From: Rubinisphaera italica | Lineage (GTDB): Bacteria; Planctomycetota; Planctomycetia; Planctomycetales; Planctomycetaceae | Direction of reading: 5' to 3' | DNA length: 64,000 nt | Assembly (NCBI RefSeq): GCF_007859715.1 | Contig: NZ_SJPG01000001.1 | Span: 620,001 to 684,000, forward strand | Shown: positions 18,031 through 29,596 of the stretch, one piece after another | Layout of the letters: the number at the start of each line of letters is the position of its first letter | Numbering within the stretch: the stretch's first letter is position 1 | Translations under genes and position numbers: made by a program | The notes under the pieces: model-generated | What the model was told of the DNA's origin: nothing | Databases searched by the model: none | The model's input: the letters and a program-made list of their open reading frames with translations, nothing else

Positions 18031-18828
18031 TCAGATGGTAACAGACTTCGGATCGATTCCCGCAACAAGTTCATCTTCCCAGTCATCCAGTAGGGGCCAG
18101 TCGACCGCACAGGTGCCGAAGTCAGCCATGTGTTGATATCCAGTCAATCGATCGATGGTTTTCTGGATCATCTCTTTGTCTTTTCGAAAGACCGGTCCAT
18201 GGCTCGGAAGCAGCCAGGCAACATCACTGTCTCGAATCCGTGTCAGTGAGCGGATAAAGTCAGGAATGTTGGAACCGTGATGAGCATCGATATTGCCGAC
18301 ACATCCATCTCGAAAAAGGTTATCACCTGAAAACAGAAGATCTCCCAACCGAAACGCAAGTTGTCCGTGAGTATGACCGGGCGTGTGCCAGACTTCGAGC
18401 TTCAACTCTCCGATTTCCAGCACATCTCCTTCTTTGACCTTTTTTTCGATAATGATTTCAGGAAGATCGATGGAGATGTTTTGTGCAGGGATCTCGGCAT
18501 AGGTCATCAGTCTGTCGTTATCTTTGAGCAGTTGTGCAGCTTCGGGATGGCCGACCACTTGGGCATTGGGCAGCAGCTGCTTGGCGCGATGGAAGCCCTG
18601 GATGTGATCGACATCGGCATGTGAGGCGACAAGATATCTGCAGTTCCCGAGGGGGAAATCCATCTGGCGAATCATTTCGATAATTTCATCAACTGTGTCT
18701 TCGTACCCAATATCGATCAGGAGCCAGTCGGATTTGTGAAAAACGAGATACACTGAGCAACCAAATCTGCGGCGAGCCTGATGGTTGATCTCGATGACTT
18801 GAGGGAATAATTCCAATCGCTCCAGCAT
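18031..18828 (-). CDS. Metallo-beta-lactamase-fold hydrolase
   Basis: A 265-residue MBL-fold enzyme. The metal motif is [10 protein letters not shown], an HxDxDH form rather than HxHxDH. The later ligands are normal: [14 protein letters not shown] (His), [10 protein letters not shown] (bridging Asp) and LPSHGPVF (His). There is no signal peptide, so it is cytoplasmic. It is 26 bases upstream of the NfeD-like gene on the same strand and is probably transcribed with it. The family includes glyoxalase II, thioesterases and lactonases, and the substrate cannot be told. The altered second ligand may change metal number or specificity. Confidence 0.9.
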   Translation of the reverse strand: MLERLELFPQVIEINHQARRRFGCSVYLVFHKSDWLLIDIGYEDTVDEIIEMIRQMDFPLGNCRYLVASHADVDHIQGFHRAKQLLPNAQVVGHPEAAQLLKDNDRLMTYAEIPAQNISIDLPEIIIEKKVKEGDVLEIGELKLEVWHTPGHTHGQLAFRLGDLLFSGDNLFRDGCVGNIDAHHGSNIPDFIRSLTRIRDSDVAWLLPSHGPVFRKDKEMIQKTIDRLTGYQHMADFGTCAVDWPLLDDWEDELVAGIDPKSVTI

Positions 18829-19092
18829 ATTTTGTACTCCGCAGCAAACCGAATGCAGTGGCCGCTATGATTATTAAATTTCTTAGTGATACTGATATCT
18901 TAGGCAACAACTGTAAAATTTCCAGTAAACGTAACACTCACATGGGTTTGTTAATCTTTTGCGAATTCTAACTGACTGGAGTTTTTTTGTCTGTGAGTAA
19001 TACTCGTTGGCTGGAATTGCAAGCCAGTCGTGAGATCGTCACACTGAAACTTGAATCCATCATCAATTTCAGGCTGGAAGTTTATATACACG

Positions 19093-20667
19093 ATGAACTG
19101 GCGAATTTTGTGTCGACTGTTAGGGCTGCTGTCGCTGCTGGTCGGAGGATCGATGGTTCTCTCAATACCCTGGGCGTTTCCAATTTGTGGAGTCGCGACA
19201 GAATTTGAAACCAGGGGCTGTCTCGGAATTCTGCTTTCGATGCTGATCAGCCTCGTGATTGGCGGACTGTTATTTGCTTACGGACGTAAATCGCAGGGCA
19301 CGATTCTGCATAAAGAGGCACTGGCTGTTGTTGGGTTGGGGTGGATTCTCGCTGGTTTTCTGGGCGCACTCCCATATTTGCTATCCGGTACGATGAGAAC
19401 ACCGGAAATTTCCATGACGCTCATCGACGCTTTTTTTGAATCAGTGTCAGGTTTTACGACAACGGGAGCTTCCGTTCTGACCGAATTGGAAGATCCTACT
19501 CAAATTCCCAAGTGCATCATGTTCTGGCGATGTTTCACCCACTGGCTGGGTGGAATGGGAATCATCGTACTGTTTGTAGCCTTGCTGGGGCATTTAGGCG
19601 GAGGGGGCAAAGCCTTGATGCAACGTGAGGTGCCCGGGCCTTTGACAGAAACCGTCAAACCACGCATCCGCGAGGCGGCTCTGGCGATGTGGAAAATTTA
19701 TGTTGGCCTCACAATCCTGCTCAGTCTTATCTTTCTGATTGAGGGCATGTCATTCTTTGATTCTTTGTGCCACACCTTCGGCACTTTGGCAACTGGGGGA
19801 TTCAGCACCTACAATAAAAGCGTTGGTCATTTTAATTCGGTGACCATCGAAATGACAATCGCTCTGTTCATGATCATTGCCGGCACAAACTTCTCCTTGT
19901 TTTATATGATGACCAGTTCGTCGAATAAAGGACGCAGAATACCACTGTATAAACGGGCAGATGTCTTATACAGCGATCCCGAATGGCGGGCCTACATGCT
20001 GGCAATCGGTGTCGTTTCAGCAGCGCTCTGCGTAAATTTACTGGTCTCGGGAACTTATCACAGTTTTGGAATGGCGATACGACATGCCATTTTTACTACT
20101 ATTTCGATTATCACCACGACCGGATTTGGGACAGAAAACTTCAGCAACTGGAGCGATTTTTCACGTGCCATGCTGTTGATACTGATGTTTTCAGGTGGAT
20201 GTGCAGGTTCAACGGCCGGGGGGATAAAAGTCATTCGATTCTTGCTGTTCGCAAAAGTCATTCACGCTGAAGTTGAAAAATCGTTTCGGCCTAATGTCAT
20301 TCGCTCTTTGAGACTCGGCAATGAAAATCTACCGAATCGACTGCGGCAGGAAGTTGTTGTCTATTTCAGTCTGATTCTGTCTTTGTTTGTTCTCAGCTGG
20401 ATGTTGTTGAACACGATCGAGCCCGATGACTTATGGCAAAATGGCGACAACAACGTGAAAGCTGAGAAATTGATCGATTGTGCCAGTGCGGTCGCCTCGA
20501 CAATCAATAACATTGGTCCGGGCTTGGGAGTTCTGGGGCCAGCTTCCAATTACTCTGCATTTTCTCAGCAGGGAAAATTCCTGCTGACCATCCTGATGCT
20601 GCTCGGCCGACTCGAACTCTTTGCCATTCTCGTGCTGTTTTTTCCGTCGTTCTGGAGATATCAATAG
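19093..20667 (+). CDS. trkH: TrkH-family potassium uptake protein
   Basis: A 524-residue polytopic membrane channel subunit for K+ uptake, read from the ATG at 19093 (the TTG at 19051 adds a non-hydrophobic leader). The four membrane-pore-membrane units are visible through their filter loops: [37 protein letters not shown] and [11 protein letters not shown]. The [13 protein letters not shown] and [16 protein letters not shown] segments are typical. It normally works with a cytoplasmic TrkA regulator, but no trkA gene is in this window. It diverges from the MBL-fold gene across 264 bases. The gene stands alone, and the repeat array begins 29 bases after its stop. Confidence 0.95.
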   Translation: MNWRILCRLLGLLSLLVGGSMVLSIPWAFPICGVATEFETRGCLGILLSMLISLVIGGLLFAYGRKSQGTILHKEALAVVGLGWILAGFLGALPYLLSGTMRTPEISMTLIDAFFESVSGFTTTGASVLTELEDPTQIPKCIMFWRCFTHWLGGMGIIVLFVALLGHLGGGGKALMQREVPGPLTETVKPRIREAALAMWKIYVGLTILLSLIFLIEGMSFFDSLCHTFGTLATGGFSTYNKSVGHFNSVTIEMTIALFMIIAGTNFSLFYMMTSSSNKGRRIPLYKRADVLYSDPEWRAYMLAIGVVSAALCVNLLVSGTYHSFGMAIRHAIFTTISIITTTGFGTENFSNWSDFSRAMLLILMFSGGCAGSTAGGIKVIRFLLFAKVIHAEVEKSFRPNVIRSLRLGNENLPNRLRQEVVVYFSLILSLFVLSWMLLNTIEPDDLWQNGDNNVKAEKLIDCASAVASTINNIGPGLGVLGPASNYSAFSQQGKFLLTILMLLGRLELFAILVLFFPSFWRYQ

Positions 20668-20695
20668 CCTTGATTACCACAAAATCAATTTGGGT

Positions 20696-20775
20696 TGGCG
20701 GGGGCGCTTTCGAAGAGTAGCCCCCGAATCGTTGAACTTATGGGGGCTTCCGCTGAAGCAGAGCGCCCCCGCCAC
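20696..20775. repeat. Family-3 palindromic repeat (GGCGGGGGCGCT type)
   Basis: The ends GGCGGGGGCGCT and AGCGCCCCCGCC are complementary, with nested GCCCCCGA / TGGGGGCTTCCGCTGAAGC inside. Relatives occur at 35174-35257, inside a coding gene, and at 44670-44710. This copy lies just after trkH and might also act as its transcript end. Confidence 0.88.
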
Positions 20776-20827
20776 TCTTTAGGTCCTTTTCAAGACGTGA
20801 CAGGAAATCCGGTTTCCAATTCGAACA

Positions 20828-20917
20828 GGGTTTATAGCCTTTTCAACGAATTTGTAGCGGGTGATTGACTGGAATAATAGGTCTTAAACCATCAAAAAGC
20901 CGCTACTGCAAACTGCA
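20828..20917 (+). repeat. 90-bp dispersed repeat, copy A
   Basis: This stretch (GTTTATAGCC, TAGCGGGTGAT, GACTGGAATAA, CTTAAACCATCAA, CGCTACTG, AAACTGCA) is matched, inverted, by 29107-29196 at about 80 percent by eye. It does not code and is not a simple hairpin, unlike the palindromic families. Confidence 0.85.
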
Positions 20918-20989
20918 GCAGGAATGCATGACAACAGGGTGTGTTGCAGTTATTGGTCACCAAAATAATTACCTGACAGGGGGACCAGG

Positions 20990-21874
20990 ATGCCTCATTC
21001 ATTGCAGGATCTTTTGCAAAAAACGAATCGCACCCTCATTCTGGATGGACCGCTTGGGACGGAATTGACCAGACGTGGCTTTAATGTTGATCGAACAGGC
21101 TGGTCGGCTCGGGCATTGATAGAAAATCCTGAATTGATCCTGCAGATCCATCAAGATTATGTCGCAGCGGGCGCAAATCTGCTGACCGCTAACACTTTCC
21201 GCACCCATGCCGTGAATTTGAAGGAGTGGAATCCCTCACAAAATGCTCGTGAGTTAACCTCTTTCGCTGTTGATCTGGCTCGACAGGCAGCAGGGGATTC
21301 TATTCTGGTTTGTGGATCGGTAGCACCTCTTGGAGATAGTTATCACCCCCAGACCAACTATCGTGAAGACTGGCTCATTGAACAACATGAAAGAATGCTG
21401 CAAAATCTCATCTCTGCCGGGATTGATGCCCTCCTGGTTGAAACTCAGACAACTTTTCAGGAGCTGAAGGTTCTCCTGCATCTATCAGGGAAATATTCCA
21501 TTCAGACAATGCTCAGTGTGGTGAGTTTCGATGGTTTGCATTTACTGGATGGAACGCCGCTCTCGGATGTCGCAGAATTGGTTTCCAATTCTCAAATCGT
21601 GGCGTTGGGTTGCAATTGTGTGCCCATTGAAATCGTGGACAATGTGCTTAATTCCTTAAATAACAATCTTTTACCAAAAATTGTGTATGCCAATTCAGGT
21701 GTTCTGAAACCTGATGGGACCTGGGTTCAATCACTTGGAGGCAATGTTGAAACGCATACCGCAATTGCAAAGAACTGGATTCGGCAGGGAGTTCGCATAT
21801 TGGGTGGCTGTTGCGGGACGTCTGTGCCTTTAATTGCAAAATTTGCAGAGGAGTTTGGTTCGAATCTGGAGTGA
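20990..21874 (+). CDS. Homocysteine S-methyltransferase family protein
   Basis: A 294-residue zinc enzyme of the homocysteine methyltransferase fold, which transfers a methyl group from a donor such as S-methylmethionine or a betaine to homocysteine. The N-terminal LILDGPLGTELTRRGFNVD matches the family's DGamGTeL motif. The zinc thiolates are visible as LGCNCVP (about residue 206) and ILGGCCGTS (about residue 274). A GGGGGACCAGG-like stretch precedes the ATG. It lacks the cobalamin-binding domains of MetH, and no cobalamin or SAM riboswitch is apparent upstream. The donor is not predictable from sequence. Standalone gene. Confidence 0.92.
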   Translation: MPHSLQDLLQKTNRTLILDGPLGTELTRRGFNVDRTGWSARALIENPELILQIHQDYVAAGANLLTANTFRTHAVNLKEWNPSQNARELTSFAVDLARQAAGDSILVCGSVAPLGDSYHPQTNYREDWLIEQHERMLQNLISAGIDALLVETQTTFQELKVLLHLSGKYSIQTMLSVVSFDGLHLLDGTPLSDVAELVSNSQIVALGCNCVPIEIVDNVLNSLNNNLLPKIVYANSGVLKPDGTWVQSLGGNVETHTAIAKNWIRQGVRILGGCCGTSVPLIAKFAEEFGSNLE

Positions 21875-22639
21875 GTTCTTACTGAGAGAAAATAGATTTC
21901 GAGTGAAGTTGGTTCATTTAATTTTGATCAATCACTTGGGGCAGCTCCCCACTTTTTATTGAAATTTGATACACAGGCCTTCCTGATGTTAAATAAAGTC
22001 CGAGAATTCCAGACTATTTTGAATTCATGGCAACTTTAGTCAAATTTCCAGAGAGTTTTGAAAAAATTGAAGAATGGTCCGGTTATAACGAAAGCGGAAT
22101 GGCTCGAAGTGCCGAAGATGATGAGGGAAGGTAAAAATACCGGAATCAGTCTTTCCACGCGAAGTCACATCCGATACTTTCCACTCCAACCTCAATATTC
22201 CATTCCCAACACCCCTCTGCGGGTGATTCCAACTAAATCATATATCACGACAATCCACTGAGAAATCAACAATCTGTTGATTTGCAGTACACCCCAAGTT
22301 TCACATCGACCGACTACCAGTGAATTCAATTCCTGAATGAGCTGGACCCTTCCAATCGTTGCGGCGTATTAAATGATTTTCAAAGTTTAATTCGCTCACT
22401 TCCCATCACAATTCCCCTGATTCCAGGTGACGTCTGTGTTGCGATCTCCGTTGACATTACGCACAACAGGGCAGGCCCGCATGAATACACTCAATAAGAC
22501 TCTCGAACGCATTGCGACTCTGTTAGGAAAGCGCGACAAATGTTCCGCTCGACTGCGATGTCGTAACCAGCGATCAACTTTGGAATCAGAAGGAATGTTG
22601 CTTCCGCGAGCACGTTCGACAGGAAATCCAACGACATCC
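21875..22639. other. Long noncoding gap before the giant surface-protein gene
   Basis: Only weak short frames are seen (for example 22058-22261), none protein-like. If translation of the next gene begins at the GTG at 22427 or the ATG at 22481, the last 160-210 bases code for a long N-terminal extension. No repeat family member or clear terminator was found. Confidence 0.5.
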
Positions 22640-25600
22640 ATGGCTAAACAACATTCGGGTTATTCCAAAACGAAGTTTCGGCACAAATCCTTAGCCGCAA
22701 CGGTCTGTACGATAGTCTCTTTGATGTTCGGGAGCATGACAGCCAATGCCGACGAGCGTCCCTTGCCACCGTCGATGCCGTTCGATGTCGCCGCTCAAAA
22801 CAATACGCAACAGACATTTACCATTGGAGCCCCGGAACCCGACTACTATTCCATGAATCCCGGCTATCCGGAACAGATGATTCAGGAACGTGGCCAGGGC
22901 TACTATTTCCGTGCCGGACATCAAGGTGGAAAAGCGCTCGGGACTGAAGAATCACTGACGTTCTTCGAAGCGATGCCCTACACCTTCTGGGAAGAAACCA
23001 TGTTCCTGGCAGACATGCGTCTGTGGGCACTTAACAGTGGTCGCATGGGGGGATCGGTCGGTGCTGGTTTCCGACGCTACTTCCCGCAAATCGATCGTAC
23101 TTTCGGCTTGATCACCTGGTTCGATGTCGATGCCACACATCCGGAGGATTTCACAGATGTGACAATCTCACTGGAATCTCATGGCTCGATTCTCGACTGG
23201 GATACGAATATCTACATTCCGTTTGATTTACGCAAACAGGATATCGGACTGGACTTTGCGGATGGTTCTCAGAAGTTCGTTGGCAATAACATTCTGTTCG
23301 ATCAGATCCGCACCTCTGCCTATTCACTGGAAGGTTTCGATACCAAGTGGACGACTCCAATTGGAACCGAATTCGGCCGAACTCACGACATGCGTGTCGG
23401 AGCTGGTTTTTACAATTTTAATCATCCAGACATTGATAGCATCTGGGGTTGGTCGGGAGAAATCTCTGCTAACTTCATGCGAAATCTTGATGTCAGTATG
23501 CTTGTGACTGACGATGAAACTTTCGATACCCGCGTAACGGTCAATGCGTCCTGGACCTTCGACCCGAATAACGACACCGGGGAACGCGGCCGGACCTGGG
23601 ATCGAATGATCCTGCCACCAAAACGTTTGTGGACAGTTCCGAAAGCGGAAGTCGCTGTCGTGGAAGCCGATCAGATTGCGATCAATCCAACAACAGGACT
23701 GCCCTATTATGTAGTGCATGTCGATTCCATCACGGGAACCAATGCTCCCGGTAATGGAGCAGTTGAGAATCCATTCAATACAATCGAAAGTGCAATCAAC
23801 GGCGCGAATGCCGTTCCAATTGATACTTACGATACGGTCTTCGTCTGGAGCGGTTCCACATTCGATTCTCAGCCGACAATTGTTGTGCCGGAAGGCAAAC
23901 GCTTCCTCGGTGGTGGCGATCGTGTCGAACACCTATTCAATTACAACGAATTTGGTTTGCTGGCTGGTCCACGAGCCCGCAATAATTACGACGATGGCAT
24001 TTTCGATCCTCGTCCTTTGTTTACTAATCTGGGCGTACCAGGAGGTCCTGGAGTCACGTTTGATCTCATCGGTGCAGCTGGCGGCACAGTTATCTCTAAC
24101 GATGATACCGAATTCTCTGGCTTCGTCCTTGGAAATCCTGACGGAACCGATCCGGCCTCAGGAGATTCCGACTCGTTCAATCCTGCTACAACAACGGCTC
24201 CAGGACAAGGTCCACTGGGTAATGGTATTGAATTCGTAACTCTAACAACCAACAGTACGGTTTCCCGCTTTGTCGATATCAACGGAGCTCTTAACAATGG
24301 ACTCGATTTCACAGGGACAGATGGAACTTTTGATCTCCAGAGTCTGATTGTGAATCAATCTGGCAATCACGAAATGTTTGTCGCAGGTGGTAGTCCAGAC
24401 ATAACGATGAAGTCCTCCACTCGAGGCGAAACTGATTCGCGAGTCGATTCCGTCGTCGTCAATCGCGATAATGGTTCGGCTGTGATTCCAAATACACTGA
24501 CCGGAGTCGCCGGAGATAATCACGATCTGGTTGTGCAGGCGACAACCGGAGGAAGTGTTATTTGGACAGACGTCATCACGAATGATAATGGTGGCGATGG
24601 CTTCATTATCACTGGTGCAGCTCAAAGTGATGTGACCATTCCAGTTAGTACAACCATCATTAATAGCCGCGGCAATGGAGTTGGCGTCTTTCCAGGCGTT
24701 GATGGAAATATTGTGATCTCGGGAACGCGTACAGATGGTAATCCCTCGGGAATTCCCATGACGATTACGAATCCCGAAGAAAATGCAATTCAGATTGGTC
24801 TTGCGACTGCTCCAATCACGGCAACCTTAGCCGATGTGACCTTTGTGCAACCAATATCGATCAACCAGCTGGATCGCATGAATTCTGGAATTATCATATC
24901 CAACACTGCGGGAAACACGATCTTCCAGACATCTGCGACAACTCAAATCGCATATAACACTGCGACAACGGGAACCGCCTCTGCATTTGAATTCTTCCAG
25001 AACTTCGGTGGGAATTTGACTTTAAACAATGCGATGTCGATTACCAACTCAGGTGGAGCAGGTCTGCGGATTTCGAATGACGACAACATTCCAGCCGGGG
25101 TCACTCCGGGAGTCTTCCGATATCTTGCCGGTTCTGGAGGATCAACACTTACGATTACAAATGCAGCTGCAACACAGGGAGTCGGCGGAGCAGCAATCGT
25201 GATCGGAGCGGATCCACCAGCAGGTGCTCCCAACAATTCACCAGCAGGTACTGGGTATGAGTCGAATGTTATCTTCGATATTCCGATCAATATCACGAAT
25301 TCGAACGGTGCTGGGATTCGTATCGACTCGAACACAGGCAATATCACATTCTCAGACACCGCCAATATCGATACCAACCTGACCGGTGGAACATCGATTG
25401 TGGGGATCTTTAATAATTCAGGGGATGTCTTCTTCAGTTCGCTTGATGTTCAGGGTTTTATCTCTCCTGATGTCGATTTCGTGGATGACAATGAGCCGAC
25501 TGCCGCTGAACTTGCTGCCATGTTCGCTTCGCTCGATATGCGGTTGAATACAGGATCACTCACATTCAATGATATTACAATTCAGGGTGGCAACACCCAA

Positions 25601-27313
25601 AACAATATCCAGGGTTCAACCGGGATCTTCGGATATAACAATAATCAAATCGTGATCAATGATGGTGATGTCGATGTCAACTTTGCGACAGCAGTGGAAA
25701 TTTTCACTGCAGATAGTGCCGTCGGAGCAGGACTGATTTATAACTTGACCGACTTAAATCTGGAGTTAAGCAATGTTGAATCGACAAATGCTCCTGACCA
25801 TGGAGTACATCTGGCAAATGTAAAAGGCCAGGCAACCTTCAATGGAGGAGATCTCACTGGAGCAGGGACAAACTTCGGCAGCGGGTTCCCCGGACCGAAC
25901 TTCGAGGCGGGGATTTATGTCGACAACAGTTTTGTCAGAGGTCTTGAAACTGCGAACTTTGGCAATCCGAATCCAAATGCAAACGGATTGATATTCGGTC
26001 AGGCACGACAGTTCACACTGGATGTTAACGATCTGAATATTGACCTGAACACAGCCGGTATTCTTGCCATCGCGATTGATGACGTCTCGGTTGATACAGG
26101 TAGCTTCACACTTAATAGTCGAGAAGCGATTGACTTGCGAAATGTTGTCACAGCACAGGTCATTGGTTCTGACTTCACAAACAATCAGGTGAGCTCAACC
26201 ATTGGTGACTTCGGATCGCAATCGACGGCAACAATTCGATCAGTCATGACGCTGACACTCAACGACGATAACTCGGGGCTTGATAACAACCCGACGTTTT
26301 ACGACCTGGTTATCGGACCACGAAATTCTGATTTTGACGACCCCACCGCAGATAATGATCAGAATACATTCGATGACGACTTCTCTCACTTCTCCATCCT
26401 GATGCAGAACCAGGCCCAGGACAATGTGATAGGAGTATTGGATAATGGATTTAACGGTACCGAGACTGGCTTTATCGTCAATAATAATGCTTTCAACGCT
26501 GCTGGAACCTCAAGGGATTTCCAGGGATTTATTCACTATCGGGACATTTCGGGGGCCAATTCTCGGACCAACATCAATATCGTGATGAACGAGATGGAAG
26601 CTGCAGATGATAGCGTTACGAACGCTTCTCTCACCGATACGGACCAGGGGGCAATTGGAGTCATTCACATTTCTGACGAAACCGTGAATGACGATGACCT
26701 CGTCTTCAATGCCATCGACAACCTGATGGACCTTGGAGAAGAAGGCTCGATTGGCTTCTACTTTATCGATCAGGGTGAAGGCTCGATTACAATTAACATT
26801 GATGATAATCCTGATGATGGGTTGACCGAAGGTGGACTTGAGATAAACGATCCCAACTTTGCAGATCTCACCATAGCAGAAGGCCCGGCCTTCTACTTCG
26901 ATCTGGAAACGGATGCCCAAATCAGTATTCAGAATCTTGAGATTCAGATCACGGAAGATGAAGACACCACTGGTGGCGGAAATGTTGCAACGACCATCGA
27001 CGAACAACGTGTCTTCTTCTTCGACAATGTCTCGGGGACTGCTGATATCGATATCGGTGGCAATACCATCCTCATTGACGATGCTGGTGCCTTGATTAAT
27101 CCACTCACCGGACTGCTGTTCTTAGTCAATGATATTCTGGTGACAGAATTCGATGCTGCCAGCGGAGAAATTACTCTGAATAGTCAAAACGACAATACCG
27201 TTTTGATTAACCCCTTGTTGATCCAGTTGACTAATCCCGACTTACTGTTTGATGCTCCGATTTCCGCAGATTTCACAGGGCAGCTGCAGTTCAACGGAAT
27301 CTTTGTGCCTTAA
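22640..27313 (+). CDS. Giant surface protein: N-terminal inverse-autotransporter-like barrel plus C-terminal beta-helix passenger
   Basis: From the ATG at 22640 it is 1557 residues with a normal signal peptide (hydrophobic [15 protein letters not shown], cleavage near TANA-DE). Earlier starts at 22427 (GTG) or 22481 (ATG) would put 50-70 residues before the signal. Residues about 85-310 alternate as beta strands rich in aromatics and glycine ([53 protein letters not shown]), like the N-terminal barrel of intimin/invasin-type inverse autotransporters. After a linker ([13 protein letters not shown]...[14 protein letters not shown]) comes a passenger of about 1200 residues. It is rich in Asn/Asp/Gly/Thr/Ile, with repeats of the form [24 protein letters not shown] and [11 protein letters not shown] that indicate a right-handed parallel beta-helix. 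No C-terminal barrel is seen. It probably exports its own passenger to the cell surface for adhesion or polymer binding. Confidence 0.85.
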   Translation: MAKQHSGYSKTKFRHKSLAATVCTIVSLMFGSMTANADERPLPPSMPFDVAAQNNTQQTFTIGAPEPDYYSMNPGYPEQMIQERGQGYYFRAGHQGGKALGTEESLTFFEAMPYTFWEETMFLADMRLWALNSGRMGGSVGAGFRRYFPQIDRTFGLITWFDVDATHPEDFTDVTISLESHGSILDWDTNIYIPFDLRKQDIGLDFADGSQKFVGNNILFDQIRTSAYSLEGFDTKWTTPIGTEFGRTHDMRVGAGFYNFNHPDIDSIWGWSGEISANFMRNLDVSMLVTDDETFDTRVTVNASWTFDPNNDTGERGRTWDRMILPPKRLWTVPKAEVAVVEADQIAINPTTGLPYYVVHVDSITGTNAPGNGAVENPFNTIESAINGANAVPIDTYDTVFVWSGSTFDSQPTIVVPEGKRFLGGGDRVEHLFNYNEFGLLAGPRARNNYDDGIFDPRPLFTNLGVPGGPGVTFDLIGAAGGTVISNDDTEFSGFVLGNPDGTDPASGDSDSFNPATTTAPGQGPLGNGIEFVTLTTNSTVSRFVDINGALNNGLDFTGTDGTFDLQSLIVNQSGNHEMFVAGGSPDITMKSSTRGETDSRVDSVVVNRDNGSAVIPNTLTGVAGDNHDLVVQATTGGSVIWTDVITNDNGGDGFIITGAAQSDVTIPVSTTIINSRGNGVGVFPGVDGNIVISGTRTDGNPSGIPMTITNPEENAIQIGLATAPITATLADVTFVQPISINQLDRMNSGIIISNTAGNTIFQTSATTQIAYNTATTGTASAFEFFQNFGGNLTLNNAMSITNSGGAGLRISNDDNIPAGVTPGVFRYLAGSGGSTLTITNAAATQGVGGAAIVIGADPPAGAPNNSPAGTGYESNVIFDIPINITNSNGAGIRIDSNTGNITFSDTANIDTNLTGGTSIVGIFNNSGDVFFSSLDVQGFISPDVDFVDDNEPTAAELAAMFASLDMRLNTGSLTFNDITIQGGNTQNNIQGSTGIFGYNNNQIVINDGDVDVNFATAVEIFTADSAVGAGLIYNLTDLNLELSNVESTNAPDHGVHLANVKGQATFNGGDLTGAGTNFGSGFPGPNFEAGIYVDNSFVRGLETANFGNPNPNANGLIFGQARQFTLDVNDLNIDLNTAGILAIAIDDVSVDTGSFTLNSREAIDLRNVVTAQVIGSDFTNNQVSSTIGDFGSQSTATIRSVMTLTLNDDNSGLDNNPTFYDLVIGPRNSDFDDPTADNDQNTFDDDFSHFSILMQNQAQDNVIGVLDNGFNGTETGFIVNNNAFNAAGTSRDFQGFIHYRDISGANSRTNINIVMNEMEAADDSVTNASLTDTDQGAIGVIHISDETVNDDDLVFNAIDNLMDLGEEGSIGFYFIDQGEGSITINIDDNPDDGLTEGGLEINDPNFADLTIAEGPAFYFDLETDAQISIQNLEIQITEDEDTTGGGNVATTIDEQRVFFFDNVSGTADIDIGGNTILIDDAGALINPLTGLLFLVNDILVTEFDAASGEITLNSQNDNTVLINPLLIQLTNPDLLFDAPISADFTGQLQFNGIFVP

Positions 27314-27526
27314 TCCGGCAAGTTTGAGATGAGGCTGCGAAAAGATCGTGGCCTCGGTATAAAATTTGTACTCGACGAAATTGTATAGAGAACATTTGGT
27401 TTGGAATTCTTGTTAAGCACGACAACAGTGTGCATTGCAGAGATTCTATGACCAATGATATGCCCGCACAGGGCACTTCACCGAGACTTTGTGTGACCTC
27501 GCAGGAAGAATGGACCAGGACTCAAA

Positions 27527-29014
27527 ATGACCAGATCGATTTCTTCCAACGAGGAACTGCCACCGTCATTCTTCGGGATGAGAGTTATGTATTTGATATG
27601 GAATAAGACAGGTTTTCTGAAGTCTGCGTCATTTCTATTGGCGACAGTTATCAGAACCCTTAAGAATAATCAAACCCTGCGACGGGCCTCTTTTTGTGTG
27701 ATGCTCTGCATGTTCGGAGTTTCTATCGAAACCTGTCAGGCACAACCTTACGCGCCAGGCTTTGAGTCTCAATTGGCAGGAGGTTCCCCCTGGGATGCCC
27801 GGCAACGGCAATATTACGAACAGGTCCCCGCCGATCGTGGTGGATTTTATGAAGAAGTCTCGCCCTTAGATCGCTTTCTCCAACAGGTTGCCGCACAATC
27901 TTGGATTCAAGTCGATTACCTGCTCTGGAATCTGGGTCAAAACGATGAAGGTGTGATCGGGGAAGAGGTCCTCAATGTGGAATATCCGCAATATGGTTAT
28001 GGCGTATTTGACCGTGCGACAGGAACATCTCCAACGGATTCCGTAGGTGGCACTCGTAACGGCTATGCTCCCACAATGGGAATCGTCGACCTCAATAGTA
28101 TGAATGGTTTGAGGCTCAAGTATGGTTTGAAAACAACAACGGGGGCTTTAGAAGCCAGCACGATGTGGATTTTTCAGACGGATCGCAGTGCCTCTCAGGC
28201 TCCTTTTGTATTCCGTAACCCGGCTCCAAGTCAAAATCCAAACATTACAACAATAGGAACTCCACCCGCGCCAGCACTGGACACCACGGGGGTGACCGCC
28301 ATCCCCTTCCTGAGAGATAGTGCCATTACCAACAGTGCATTAATTTTTGATACGTCCTACGCTGTCGACTACAGCTCGTCAATGTTCGGCACAGAAATCA
28401 ATTATCTCTGGGACGACGATCGTCCAATCAATGGTTTCCACCTCAATTTTCTACTCGGGGCTCGCTATCTCAAACTCGACGAAACGATGACACAAATTGG
28501 TGTCGATAGTGATGTCGCCACTGATGCGAACAATAACGACATTACTTATTTTCGCACCGCGACGATCGCATCCGAAGCGATCAATCAGCTTTACGGACCA
28601 CAAATCGGGTTTCGCATGGAACTCGTCGAGGATCGAGTAACATTTGGTGCACAGCCAGCATTGACACTGGCAGTCAACCATATTGACTCACGCGTCTCGA
28701 CCAACAATCTGTTCCAGGGTGATGACCCCACAACGACGACTGTTGACGAATCGACCGCACCAACAACCAGCTTCTTCAATCAGGATAAACTTTCGCCAAT
28801 ATTCAGTCTCGCATTGTACTCCAAAATTCGTCTCTTCGAGAATGTACAACTCTATGCCAGCTACGACCTGCTGTTTCTGTATGCGGTTTCACGACCCGGA
28901 CAAAATGTGATCTACGATGACGATGGTGATCAAATCCCCGATATCTATGTTGATCCCAAACAAACCAATATGCTCACTCAGGGTTTGACCGTCGGAACCA
29001 TCTTTGAGTTCTAG
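27527..29014 (+). CDS. BBP7-family outer-membrane beta-barrel protein
   Basis: A 495-residue predicted porin-like barrel. The signal peptide lies unusually far in (RRASFCVMLCMFGVSIETCQAQ at about residues 52-73), so the true start may be a TTG or GTG downstream of the ATG at 27527. After it come the planctomycete BBP7 hallmarks: WIQVDYLLWNLGQ at the first strand, MNGLRLKYGLKTTTGALEASTMWIF, EINYLWDDDRPINGFHLNFLLGARYLKLDE, and a final strand ending TVGTIFEF with C-terminal Phe. A related gene is at 60852-62177. It follows the giant surface protein by 213 bases on the same strand and may be co-expressed. Confidence 0.88.
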   Translation: MTRSISSNEELPPSFFGMRVMYLIWNKTGFLKSASFLLATVIRTLKNNQTLRRASFCVMLCMFGVSIETCQAQPYAPGFESQLAGGSPWDARQRQYYEQVPADRGGFYEEVSPLDRFLQQVAAQSWIQVDYLLWNLGQNDEGVIGEEVLNVEYPQYGYGVFDRATGTSPTDSVGGTRNGYAPTMGIVDLNSMNGLRLKYGLKTTTGALEASTMWIFQTDRSASQAPFVFRNPAPSQNPNITTIGTPPAPALDTTGVTAIPFLRDSAITNSALIFDTSYAVDYSSSMFGTEINYLWDDDRPINGFHLNFLLGARYLKLDETMTQIGVDSDVATDANNNDITYFRTATIASEAINQLYGPQIGFRMELVEDRVTFGAQPALTLAVNHIDSRVSTNNLFQGDDPTTTTVDESTAPTTSFFNQDKLSPIFSLALYSKIRLFENVQLYASYDLLFLYAVSRPGQNVIYDDDGDQIPDIYVDPKQTNMLTQGLTVGTIFEF

Positions 29015-29039
29015 TGCTGTAATCCAATAAAAAACAGGG

Positions 29040-29062
29040 AGGCACTGGCTTTGCCAGTGCCT
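29040..29062. repeat. Perfect 10-bp hairpin after the BBP7-like gene
   Basis: AGGCACTGGC pairs with GCCAGTGCCT around a TTT loop, 25 bases after the stop. There is no T-run on the plus side (TTGTCC follows), but an A-run precedes it, so it resembles an intergenic palindromic repeat more than a strong plus-strand terminator. Confidence 0.65.
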
Positions 29063-29106
29063 TGTCCATTCAGTGTTAGTCTCGACTTGCACTGGTGGCT
29101 TTCGTT

Positions 29107-29273
29107 TGCAGTTTACAGTAGCGAATTGTTGATGGTTTAAGCCCTGTTATTCCAGTCGATCACCCGCTAAATATTCGTGGAAACGGCTATAAACGCAATG
29201 TGCGTATTTTCCCGAAGTGGTGGATTGGCTCAGGCAGAACGGGGAACATTAGTTTTGGAACTGCTCTAAAGTC
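29107..29273 (-). repeat. 90-bp dispersed repeat, copy B, plus second dispersed unit
   Basis: Bases 29107-29196 are the inverted match of 20828-20917. The adjoining 29202-29270 (GGCAGAACGGGG ... TTTTGGAACTGCTCTAAAG) matches 13895-13963. Two repeat units that are separate elsewhere are therefore joined here, suggesting a larger ancestral element of at least 165 bases. Confidence 0.82.
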
Positions 29274-29596
29274 TTCAACTAATAACGCCCTTGCAAAGGC
29301 TCGATACGTTTCGTTCGGCTCTAAATGACCATGCACATTCTTAACGGTGACTCTCGTGTTTTGTGATTGAACAGCAGATCCACAGTCTATCACATGACAG
29401 GATCGTTATTTGGGAAGATTACCCAATATTGCTGTATTGAGGGCTTGCAGGTGGGAAATCTGCCTATTATCATCAATCTGCGAATCAGGAATTCCGTCTC
29501 GAAATTGATTTAATCGAGTCCGGGGATCCTCATGATGGATCAAATGACTTAATGGCAGGGAGGACTTTCAGCTCACTTCAGTAAATTTCGGGCATC

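Noticed and set aside
20930..20989. Possible SAM or cobalamin riboswitch before the homocysteine methyltransferase-like gene
   Set aside because: The leader is short and partly made of a dispersed repeat; no riboswitch core could be matched.
22058..22261. 67-codon plus-strand frame
   Set aside because: No ribosome site, no coding-like periodicity by eye, and random-looking C-terminal part.
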